Below the pieces are notes generated by a model. It was not told the DNA's origin, did not search any database, and worked only from the letters and a program-made list of their open reading frames with translations. A stretch of 64,000 nucleotides of DNA, taken from positions 124,001-188,000 of the forward strand of contig JAWKTB010000005.1 in NCBI GenBank assembly GCA_041402005.1, written 5' to 3'. Source of the DNA: JAJRXR01 sp041402005 (GTDB taxonomy: Bacteria; Planctomycetota; Phycisphaerae; Phycisphaerales; UBA1924). Positions 1 to 7,309 of this stretch are shown here, one piece after another (position 1 is the first letter of the stretch; every line of letters starts with the position of its first letter). Both the position numbers and the translations under genes were made by a program.

Positions 1-268
1 CGTAAGGACTCGGGATTCCCTTCGCGGCATCGATGGCGCCGGGTTGCTCCAACAGGAGCATCTCGAACTGCCCGCGGTTCATCGTCCATTCCTGACCAGA
101 CTCCATGCAGCGGATCGTGACATCCTGTGAAAGGCGTTCGGCCTCGGATGTCATGCCGCTGGAGAAGAATCCGCGGGCGAAGACGATCCCGACGAGGACG
201 ATCATGCATAGCGCTATGGTCCAACCCAGCCAGGGACGACTGTTGATGAACTCGCGGGGACTCGTCAT
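1..268 (-). CDS. Membrane-anchored protein of unknown function, 5' part only
   Basis: This open frame reads from an ATG at 268 to the left edge of the window without a stop, giving 89 residues. It begins MTSPREFINSRPWLGW and then has one hydrophobic segment (about residues 15-32), so it is probably a single-pass inner-membrane protein with its body outside the cytoplasm. It lies 60 bp downstream of the prepilin gene on the same strand and could be the last gene of the GH94-prepilin operon. The visible soluble part (residues 40-89) matches no catalytic family I recognise. Small single-TM proteins often follow prepilin genes in planctomycetes, so a link to the pseudopilin is possible but is only inferred from position. 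Confidence 0.6.
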   Translation of the reverse strand, partial: MTSPREFINSRPWLGWTIALCMIVLVGIVFARGFFSSGMTSEAERLSQDVTIRCMESGQEWTMNRGQFEMLLLEQPGAIDAAKGIPSPY

Positions 269-328
269 CAGTTCTCCATCAAGCTTACAGTCGTGCGATC
301 CAGGAGGCGCAGCCGCAACGGGCGCCGA

Positions 329-1072
329 TCAAAGGCCCCAACTGTAAAACGTCGGACCTTCGCCGTGGTCGTTCGGTGCGTGGTAGACGGCTCGGGGGAC
401 CATCTGAACGCGCTGGTCACCGAATAGCAGGTTCGAACTCCCCTGGCGGAGGTTGATGTCCTGTACGAGGTCTACGCGGGGCGGCGCGAGGTGCCTTGGG
501 ATCCAGTCGACGGCATCGATCGACCAAACCACTCCCGCGGGCCGCTTTGCATTTCGCATCAGGTTGGCGGACAGTGTCTGCCCGTCGTTGAACCAGTATT
601 CCGTGAACTCCTCTGTCCCATCGAGGTCGTAGTCCAGCACGTGGACACGAGCGCCTTGTTCCAGCTCCCGCCGTGTCGAAGGATCAAGCACGGAAGTGAC
701 GCCACGCGCCGAGGGGCAGACGAATAGCCCCCCCTCGGCAGCGCCGTTGAGATAATCATCGTCGAGTGTTCTCATCGGCATCCACCGCTGTGCGCGAATG
801 TCATGATTCCCCGTGACCGGATTGACGGGATCGTCAGCCGCGTTGAACGGGAACATGTCAAACCAGTACTCATTGCCTTCCTTCTGATCATCCATGTACA
901 TCTGGATGGCGAGGCCAATTTGGCGGAGGTTATTCTGGCAGAGGATGTCGTTTGCCGCCTGTCTCGCCTTCCCAAGCGACGGCAGCAAGATCCCGATCAG
1001 CAACGCGATGATCGAGATCACCACGAGCAGTTCGATGAGTGTGAAGGCGCCTCGGGGGCGTCGTGCGTTCAT
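329..1072 (-). CDS. Prepilin-like protein with type IV N-terminal methylation site
   Basis: This 247-aa protein starts MNARRPRGAFTLIELLVVIS, a classic class-III prepilin signal: short basic leader, cleavage at G/A before F, Glu at +5, then about 20 hydrophobic residues that form the N-terminal helix. The body carries the planctomycete pattern LCQNNLRQIGLA and ends in a globular domain with few conserved features. Such orphan pseudopilins are abundant in Planctomycetota and are thought to form short periplasmic fibres or secretion pseudopili. The ATG overlaps the stop of the upstream GH94 phosphorylase by 4 bp (ATGA), so the two are translationally coupled. That ties it to sugar use, although its substrate or partner is not visible. 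The start is fixed by the leader and the overlap. Confidence 0.92.
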   Translation of the reverse strand: MNARRPRGAFTLIELLVVISIIALLIGILLPSLGKARQAANDILCQNNLRQIGLAIQMYMDDQKEGNEYWFDMFPFNAADDPVNPVTGNHDIRAQRWMPMRTLDDDYLNGAAEGGLFVCPSARGVTSVLDPSTRRELEQGARVHVLDYDLDGTEEFTEYWFNDGQTLSANLMRNAKRPAGVVWSIDAVDWIPRHLAPPRVDLVQDINLRQGSSNLLFGDQRVQMVPRAVYHAPNDHGEGPTFYSWGL

Positions 1073-3525
1073 GTCTTGCTCCTTTCGGTCGAGTGCATAC
1101 GCACTCGGGGCGACGCCTCTGCTCGCGGCGCCCAGCTCACCCGCACCTCCCCCTCGCCCCCCTCCGGAATCATCGCCTCGGTGATCACGCCACCCGGCGC
1201 CACCGAGCCGTCGAGTGTCACGACCGGCGCCATCGACGCGTCAAACGCCGCAGTGTCGAACCTGACGCGGATCCGCCGCCCCCGCCACGTCCGCGTGACA
1301 TCCACCTCGCCCAACGCGGGGAACGGGCACGGGTCGATGCGCAGGCCTTCCCACGTTGGACGCACGCCCAGCACCCACTCCAGGCTCACCCGGTGCAGCC
1401 ACGCCGCCGACCCGGTGTACCACGTCCATCCCGCCCGACCCGGCGTCGCCGACAACGGCCCGTCAACATTCCCGGGCGTCACGTAGGGCTCCGCCGCGTA
1501 CGCCGCCGCGTCGGCGCACCGAAGCGGGGGCGAGATCGACGTCCAGATCCGCGCGACCGTCTCCGAGTCCCTCCGACGACAGGCCGCGGCAAGCGCCCAC
1601 GTCGCGGCGTGCATGTACACGCCGCCGTTCTCACGCGCCCCCGGCGCATACCTCGAGAGGTACCCGATCTTCGCGTCGGGCACGGTGTACGCCGGCGCGA
1701 GCAGCAGGGGGCCGTAGTCCGTGAGCAGCTTGGCCTTCACCGACGCCCAAGCCTGCGTGGCCCGTTCCTCGTCGCCGATGCCCGTCAGGATCGCCCACGA
1801 CTGTGGGTTCAGGAAGATCTGCCCCTCGAGGCACTCGCCCGAGCCGAGCCATCGACCCTCCCGGTCGGTCGCCCGCCGGTACCAGGCGCCGTCCCAGCCG
1901 TGGGCCTCGACCGCGTCGCGTAGCGCCTCACGCCGCCGTTCATAGTCGTCCGCGGTTGCGACCTCGCCGTACGCACGCAGCGCCCGCCCGAACTCTCGCA
2001 GCGTCTCCGCCAGGAACATCGCCAGCCAGACGGATTCCCCGCGCGTCTCGTCGCCGACGTGCGAGAGCCCGTCATTCCAGTCGTTCTCTCCGATCAACGG
2101 CAGGCCGCGCTCGCTCATCCGAGAGAACGCCCGCTCGATCGACCGTGTGGCGTGCTCGACGAGCGACGCCCCGTTCGCGTCATCGACGTAGGGCGCCTCG
2201 GCGTCCAGGATCGACAGATCTCCCGTCTCCCGAACGTACGACGCGGCGATGAAGGGCAGCCACAGGTAATCGTCCGAACACCCCGTCCGCAGCCCAGTCT
2301 CCGTGATCGGGTTCCACCAGTGGTAGACGCCACCGTCCGTGAACTGGTGCGCCGCGTGGAGGAGGATCTGCTCACGGCACCTCGACGGGTCGAGCGCGAG
2401 CCAGAGCTGACTGTCCTGGAGCTGATCTCGATATCCGTAGGCGCCCGACTGCTGGTAGTACCCGGTCCGCCCCCACATTCTCGCGCTGATCGCCTGATAT
2501 GGAAGCCAGGTCGAGGTCAACAGGTCGAAGTCAGGCGCCCCGCTTCGGGCCTGGGTCGGCGCCAGTAGGTCATCCCACTGGCGCCCCGCCCCCTCGAAGG
2601 CGTTGTTCACGCTCGCGGGCGTTTGGTACCGATCGAGCAACGTCCCGAGAGCAGCCTGGTCGTCGGCGACGCCCAGCACGAAGTGAAGCACGACCTCGCG
2701 CCCCGGCTCGAGTGACAGGTCCGTCCCGAGCCCCGCGATTGCGTCCACGAACCGCCCGAAGAGACCCTCGACGCCGTCGCGCATCGCGCGGGGCGTCGCC
2801 GGGTCGGCGTATCGACCTAGGAAATCCGCCTTGTCGCTGGTTGCCCAGACTTCGCCGACCTCGCCCGCGATGGCCAGCGCCGCCGCGTGGGGCCAGGGGC
2901 GGTTCCAGTGGTCGTCCGCCGTTCCGAACGGCGCCTCCCACATGTTCTTCGTCGCCACCACCGCCCGGCGCGGTTCGTCATGCCGAGTCGTGAAGAACAG
3001 CTTGTGGAACTCCCGTTTCACGTCAGGCGAGGTCCCGCAACACCACTCCAGGTAGGCGCCGAGTCGCAGGCGCCTGGGCTGATGCGAGACGTTGGTCAGG
3101 CGGACCCGCCACACCTCCGCCTGATCCTCGGGCGCGACGCACAGCTCCCAAACGGCGCGGATCCCGCGTCGCTGCGTCTCGAAGCTCGTCATGCCCGGGC
3201 GGTGGACGCACCGGTACGAGTCGTACCCTCGCCGGCACGGCTGGGGCGTCAGCGACCAGATCGAGCCCTCATCGTCCGACGAGGCATCGAGATCCGCGAT
3301 GTAGAGAAACCGCCCGCTGTCGTCGCGGACGAGGTCCATGTTCCAGCGTGTGATCGCGTTGAGCTGGCAGTGGTCGAGCCAACTGAAGCCGCCGCCGTTC
3401 TGGCTGACGACCAGTCCGTACCGACCGTTCGAGATGACGTTGGTCCAGGGCGTGGGGGTCGCCGAGTCGGTGATCTCGTACGCCCGTCCCCCGTCGATGA
3501 AACGCCCGAACTGGTTGGTGAGCAT
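1069..3525 (-). CDS. GH94-type disaccharide phosphorylase (cellobiose phosphorylase-like)
   Basis: At 818 aa this matches the length of cellobiose-type GH94 phosphorylases (about 790-830 aa), not the over 1000-aa 1,2-beta-oligoglucan enzymes. The order is an N-terminal beta-sandwich (about 1-290), a linker, an (alpha/alpha)6 barrel (about 320-730) and a short C-terminal beta region. Within the barrel, NDWNDG at 481-486 holds the expected general acid Asp485. The RENGGVYMHAATW segment (about 631-643) carries the His that contacts phosphate in family members. There is no signal peptide, so it is cytoplasmic and would convert an imported beta-glucoside plus phosphate to glucose 1-phosphate. Whether the acceptor is glucose, gluconate or a longer glucan cannot be read from the sequence. 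It lies 160 bp downstream of the PEP-CTERM gene and is coupled to the prepilin. Confidence 0.88.
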   Translation of the reverse strand: MLTNQFGRFIDGGRAYEITDSATPTPWTNVISNGRYGLVVSQNGGGFSWLDHCQLNAITRWNMDLVRDDSGRFLYIADLDASSDDEGSIWSLTPQPCRRGYDSYRCVHRPGMTSFETQRRGIRAVWELCVAPEDQAEVWRVRLTNVSHQPRRLRLGAYLEWCCGTSPDVKREFHKLFFTTRHDEPRRAVVATKNMWEAPFGTADDHWNRPWPHAAALAIAGEVGEVWATSDKADFLGRYADPATPRAMRDGVEGLFGRFVDAIAGLGTDLSLEPGREVVLHFVLGVADDQAALGTLLDRYQTPASVNNAFEGAGRQWDDLLAPTQARSGAPDFDLLTSTWLPYQAISARMWGRTGYYQQSGAYGYRDQLQDSQLWLALDPSRCREQILLHAAHQFTDGGVYHWWNPITETGLRTGCSDDYLWLPFIAASYVRETGDLSILDAEAPYVDDANGASLVEHATRSIERAFSRMSERGLPLIGENDWNDGLSHVGDETRGESVWLAMFLAETLREFGRALRAYGEVATADDYERRREALRDAVEAHGWDGAWYRRATDREGRWLGSGECLEGQIFLNPQSWAILTGIGDEERATQAWASVKAKLLTDYGPLLLAPAYTVPDAKIGYLSRYAPGARENGGVYMHAATWALAAACRRRDSETVARIWTSISPPLRCADAAAYAAEPYVTPGNVDGPLSATPGRAGWTWYTGSAAWLHRVSLEWVLGVRPTWEGLRIDPCPFPALGEVDVTRTWRGRRIRVRFDTAAFDASMAPVVTLDGSVAPGGVITEAMIPEGGEGEVRVSWAPRAEASPRVRMHSTERSKT

Positions 3526-3611
3526 GCCCGTTCGTCCTCGCTGGTCCGCTCATCGACCACGGCGCATGCGGGCGGCATCATCGTGATCGCCCACCGTGTC
3601 CCGAAATGGCT

Positions 3612-3634
3612 GGCGGGGGCTGCTCGCCCCCGCC
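3612..3634 (-). terminator. GC-rich stem-loop after the PEP-CTERM-like gene
   Basis: A perfect 9-bp stem (GGCGGGGGC / GCCCCCGCC) with a 5-nt loop lies in the 160-bp gap between the PEP-CTERM-like gene and the GH94 gene. A weaker second hairpin (GCCGGG / CCCGGC) lies around 3650-3667. No T-tract follows on the minus strand, so this may be a partial terminator or an mRNA 3'-end stabiliser that lets the secreted-protein gene be expressed above the phosphorylase gene. Confidence 0.35.
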
Positions 3635-3685
3635 CACCAGGAGATTCTTCGGCCGGGACTTGCCCGGCGCCAGGAGAGATCCGAC

Positions 3686-4465
3686 TCAACGCCGACGACG
3701 CAGCCCCACCAGGCCACCCAGGCCCAGCACGCACAGCCCGCCCGGCGACGGGATCATGATGTCCTTGAACTGCACGTTCACCGACCCGAGCGTTGCGTCC
3801 GGGGTATTGATCTGCGCGCCGACACCCATGAACATGTCGAACGAGCTCGGGATCCCGCCCTCGGTGGTCGTGAACTCGACCTCACCGCTGGAGACCCACC
3901 CCGAGCCCTGCGTCAGGTTGTTGTACATGTACTCCATCGTCGACTTGACCGATCCGTTCTCCATGTCGCCCGGACGGTGGATCATGCGGAGCATGACGTC
4001 GTCGCCGATGTCGAAGACGCCCGCGCCGAACGAGTAGAACGGGAGGACCGACCCGAACGAGGCGATCTCGCCGTTGGTCGACAGCAACCCGAAGAGCCCG
4101 AGGCCGAACAGGTCGATCTGGAACCCGGCCTCGACGTTGCCGACCTCCTTGGCCTCCTTGATGCTCATGGTGAGCTTCATATCCCAGGCGTCGCCGAAGT
4201 CGAAGTCGACCTTGCTCGCGCCCGCGTCATCTCCGAACCACGCCGCGTGCCGGTTGGCAAAGCCGCCCGGGCCGTAGTTGTTCTCGACGATGCTCAGCGA
4301 GCCCATCATGGGGTCGTAGTTGCTGAAGTACGACAGGTTCGAGTCCGGGTGATCGTTGAACAGACGCGGGTTGTCAATGAAGCTCCCGATGTCGCTCACG
4401 CTCGCCAACGCGCTACCCGCCATCGCGCTCACCATCAGCACTGCCAACGGCCTCTTGATGCTCAT
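3686..4465 (-). CDS. Secreted protein with PEP-CTERM-like C-terminus, unknown function
   Basis: This 259-aa protein starts MSIKRPLAVLMVSAMAGSAL, a Sec signal peptide with likely cleavage after ALA. The ATG at 4465 is preferred over upstream in-frame starts because AGGAG lies about 9 nt upstream. The body is a beta-rich domain of no known family. The C-terminus has a short Pro-Ser-Pro-Gly stretch, a hydrophobic helix (LCVLGLGGLVGL) and RRRR, the layout of PEP-CTERM/exosortase sorting tails. No exosortase gene is in the window. It lies downstream of a perfect LacI-type operator and upstream of the GH94 gene, so it is probably a sugar-induced envelope protein. A glycan-binding role would fit but is unproven. 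Confidence 0.85.
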   Translation of the reverse strand: MSIKRPLAVLMVSAMAGSALASVSDIGSFIDNPRLFNDHPDSNLSYFSNYDPMMGSLSIVENNYGPGGFANRHAAWFGDDAGASKVDFDFGDAWDMKLTMSIKEAKEVGNVEAGFQIDLFGLGLFGLLSTNGEIASFGSVLPFYSFGAGVFDIGDDVMLRMIHRPGDMENGSVKSTMEYMYNNLTQGSGWVSSGEVEFTTTEGGIPSSFDMFMGVGAQINTPDATLGSVNVQFKDIMIPSPGGLCVLGLGGLVGLRRRR

Positions 4466-4577
4466 CACAAAACTCCTCTCTCTGATCTCTCGTGCGGCGC
4501 CCGTTGCGGACGCGTTGCTCTCCGGGTCCTCGCCCCCCGGTCGCCCCGGGGTCAACGCCCGCATCCTGCGTCAGTCC

Positions 4578-4591
4578 TGTAAACGTTTACA
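4578..4591. promoter_or_regulatory. Perfect LacI-family operator palindrome
   Basis: TGTAAACGTTTACA is a 14-bp perfect palindrome with the central CG of LacI/CcpA-family operators. It lies 113 bp upstream of the PEP-CTERM-like gene start and downstream of the GH144-like gene. The LacI-type regulator starting at 6227 is the natural candidate to bind it (inference). Confidence 0.7.
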
Positions 4592-4657
4592 TCCTCCTCC
4601 TGACCGCATGGCGTGTCAAGAAGAGAACAAAGATCAGAAGCCCAAACAAAAGACGAA

Positions 4658-6208
4658 CTATTCCAGCCGCAAGCGTGAGAGTCCATCGCGGATCGAAGGG
4701 TGGGAGGCGAAGAGGCGCCAGATCAGCCCGGTCCTGGCGTTCTCGATCCCGAGCAACATCGGGCCGTGGTCGATCGCGACGTCGTCGGCGGCGACCCAGG
4801 GCGATCCGTCGGGACCCCGCATGTTGAACGCGTCCCGCAGCCCGTACCCCCCATCCGCGGGATCTCGCCAGACCAATGGCGAGCCCAACTCGTCGCAGAG
4901 CGTTCGGTAGAGCCGCAGCGCGGCGACCGCCGCGCCCGGCTCAAAAATGATCGAGGCCCCCGCGGCATACGGCGGGACCGTCCCGTCACCCATCCGGTCT
5001 TCTGGCACGTACGTCGCATAGTCCCGTTCGGGCTTCGCGCCGACCATCTCCACCCGGTGCGGGAACACGCCGGCGACCAGGTACCCGTCCGGCGCGTCGC
5101 ACGCACTCAGCCCCCAAGCGTCTTCGCCCAGCGTCGGCAGACCTCGGGCATTCTCGCGCGCCGCCGCACGGTGCAGATTGACCGTTCGACGACTGTTCTC
5201 CCACCAGTCCACCCGGGAGCGCGCAGGCGCCCCCCATGATGCGGGGTCGTCCACGCCGAGGTGTGCATAGTCGATCCAACAGTTGGCAAAGAACGCCGTG
5301 AACAGCGCCCCGGAGTACGGGAACCAGACCAGCGGCCCCACGCCCTCGTACGTCCCGAGCTGGCGGCGCAGGGCAAAATACCGCTCCGGAGGCACGCGAT
5401 GGGCCTCCTCCGGGGCGCTCACCCCCATGAACGTGACGAGACGGTGCTCGTCCCCGCTGTCGATCCATGAGTACCCGATCAGGGCGCCGTCGCCGGTCGG
5501 GTCTGCGTCATCGGTGGGGCGCCACCCGAGACTCAAGTACCCCCCGGGGAGCCCTGCTTCCCCGGTCTCGTGCAGGAAGAACGACCAGTCCGCGGCACGC
5601 CAGAGGCGGTCCCCGATCTCCTGCACGTCGCCCCCGAAGTACGACCCCGCCGTCATCATCCCGGCGAACAGGACCGCCGAGTCGATCGTGCTCACCACCA
5701 GCTCAGCCCCGACGCGCCTGGGCCTCGCGTCATCCGGCTCGAGGAAGTGATAGAAGAGCCCCGCTTTCCGGTTCGTGGGCTCCCGCTCGAGCGCTGACAG
5801 GATCTGGACCGCCCTCTCGCGACCCTCCTCGCGGGTGATCCACCCCCGCTCAACCCCGATCGGCAGCGCCGAGAGCTGGAACCCCACGCCCCCGACGCTG
5901 ATCACGTCGCTGCTCGTCCGGTCGTAGACCATCCCCGTCTCGGGGCTGACCGCCTTCCAGAAGAAGAGGAACGACGCGTGCTCGATCTCGTCGAGCAGCG
6001 CCTCGTCCTCGTCCGAGAAGTGGAACGGCGGACGCGGGCGCGCGTCATCCGAGATGACGACGTCCTCGGGTCGCAGCGATTCCGGCAAGCCCGTCGTCTG
6101 TGCCGATGAGCACCCGCCGGAGAGAATGACGGAGACGCCCGACGCCATCCCGGCGGTCAGCCAGGGCCGCCCACTTCGCCTGACACCCCTTCGTGTAAAC
6201 GATTTCAT
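4658..6208 (-). CDS. Exported glucoamylase-like (PF10091, GH144-type) glycosidase
   Basis: This 516-aa protein has a basic N-terminus, a hydrophobic stretch (about 18-32) and a Cys in SGGCSS, an imperfect lipobox, so it is exported and possibly a lipoprotein. From about residue 60 it follows the glycoamylase-like fold: FFWKAVSPETGMVYDRTS, WRAADWSFFLHETG, then PLVWFPYSGALFTAFFANCWID and a C-terminal AADDVAIDHGPMLLGIEN. PF10091 proteins with this spacing belong to GH144/GH162-type (alpha/alpha)6 enzymes, whose characterised members are endo-beta-1,2-glucanases. That makes sophorooligosaccharides a reasonable but unproven product. The cytoplasmic GH94 enzyme nearby would take the next step. Its ATG is only 18 bp from the divergent LacI gene and overlaps a degenerate operator. 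Confidence 0.82.
   Translation of the reverse strand: MKSFTRRGVRRSGRPWLTAGMASGVSVILSGGCSSAQTTGLPESLRPEDVVISDDARPRPPFHFSDEDEALLDEIEHASFLFFWKAVSPETGMVYDRTSSDVISVGGVGFQLSALPIGVERGWITREEGRERAVQILSALEREPTNRKAGLFYHFLEPDDARPRRVGAELVVSTIDSAVLFAGMMTAGSYFGGDVQEIGDRLWRAADWSFFLHETGEAGLPGGYLSLGWRPTDDADPTGDGALIGYSWIDSGDEHRLVTFMGVSAPEEAHRVPPERYFALRRQLGTYEGVGPLVWFPYSGALFTAFFANCWIDYAHLGVDDPASWGAPARSRVDWWENSRRTVNLHRAAARENARGLPTLGEDAWGLSACDAPDGYLVAGVFPHRVEMVGAKPERDYATYVPEDRMGDGTVPPYAAGASIIFEPGAAVAALRLYRTLCDELGSPLVWRDPADGGYGLRDAFNMRGPDGSPWVAADDVAIDHGPMLLGIENARTGLIWRLFASHPSIRDGLSRLRLE
6194..6207. promoter_or_regulatory. Degenerate LacI-type operator across divergent gene starts
   Basis: TGTAAACGATTTCA matches the perfect palindrome at 4578 at 11 of 14 positions. 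It covers the first codons of the GH144-like gene and ends 20 bp before the ATG of the divergent LacI regulator, a position suited to autoregulation and repression of both genes (inference). Confidence 0.45.
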
Positions 6209-6226
6209 CGGGTATCATCCTGACCG

Positions 6227-7309
6227 ATGGGCATCCAGGACACAAGTCCAGACCCCTCGGCCCGAGGCGGACGCGGCAGCGTCTCCATCCGCAGCGTCGC
6301 CGAACGCTCCGGCGTCTCGATCGCCACCGTCAGCCGCGCCCTCAACACCCCCGAGCGTGTCTCGCCCGCAACCATCGAGAAGGTCCGCCTGGCGGTCGCC
6401 GAGCTTGGGTATCGCCCCAACCTCTTCGCCAAGGGTCTCCTCACCCGGCGCAGCCGCGTCATCGGTGTCTCCCTCCCCGATATCCACGGCGACTTCTACT
6501 CCGAGCTTATGCGCAGCGCCGACGAACGCGCCCGCGAGCTCGGCTATCACGTCCTCGTCAGCTCCAACGCCCACCGCCCCGAGGACGGCCCAGCCAACGC
6601 CTTCGCCCTCGACCTCGCCGACGGGCTGATCGTCATGCTCACCGAGCGGTCGCGGGTGGACCTTGCCGCCATCGCCCAACTCGAACTCCCCGCGGTCGTC
6701 ATCGGGATCGACCGCCCGGGTGTCGCGGTCGACACCATCAGCTTCGACAACGTCTCGGGGACGATCGCCGCGGTCGCCCACCTGCTCGAGGGGACGCCCG
6801 CCAACCGTTGCTACTTCGTCGGTGGTCACGTCGGCAACCTCGACTCAGACGAGCGTACCGCCGCCTTCGTCGAGGCTCTGAGGCGCGACGGCAGCCAGCC
6901 CTCCCCCGACCAGATCGCCCACGGCGAGTACACCTTCGACTGGGGCTGGGAGTGGGCCGCCCGCATGATCAAGCAGGACAAGCTCCGGGGCGCCGGCGTC
7001 CTGACCGGCAACGACGAGATCGCCATCGGCGTTGCCAACGCGGCCCGTGACCATGGCCTCACGCTCCCCAAGGATTTCCGCCTCGTCGGGTTCGACGACT
7101 CCCACCTCAGCAGCTTCATGCGTCCCAAGCTCTCCTCGGTCCGTCTGCCCGTCGCCGACCTGGGCGCCGAAGCGGTCAACGCCCTGATCCGCCGCCTGGA
7201 GAACCCCGACAGCGCTCCCCGGCACGCGCGTCTCGCGGCGACGCTCGTCGTACGCGACTCGAGTGCCATGCGCGCCAGCCGCACCGACGCTCCCGCGGGA
7301 CAGCCGTGA
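6227..7309 (+). CDS. LacI-family transcriptional regulator
   Basis: This 360-aa protein has an N-terminal LacI helix-turn-helix (about residues 18-65) with SIRSVAERSGVSIATVSRAL, the hinge-region motif LGYRPN, and a periplasmic-binding-like effector domain (about 75-345) containing the usual GFDD segment. It should bind palindromic operators and release them on binding a sugar. Two candidate sites lie nearby: 4578-4591 (perfect) and 6194-6207 (degenerate). It is divergent from the GH144-like gene, and its stop overlaps the start of the next secreted-protein gene, so it is the first gene of a three-gene operon it probably controls itself. The N-terminal extension before the HTH (about 17 residues) is unusual but no better start codon is present. 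Confidence 0.92.
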   Translation: MGIQDTSPDPSARGGRGSVSIRSVAERSGVSIATVSRALNTPERVSPATIEKVRLAVAELGYRPNLFAKGLLTRRSRVIGVSLPDIHGDFYSELMRSADERARELGYHVLVSSNAHRPEDGPANAFALDLADGLIVMLTERSRVDLAAIAQLELPAVVIGIDRPGVAVDTISFDNVSGTIAAVAHLLEGTPANRCYFVGGHVGNLDSDERTAAFVEALRRDGSQPSPDQIAHGEYTFDWGWEWAARMIKQDKLRGAGVLTGNDEIAIGVANAARDHGLTLPKDFRLVGFDDSHLSSFMRPKLSSVRLPVADLGAEAVNALIRRLENPDSAPRHARLAATLVVRDSSAMRASRTDAPAGQP

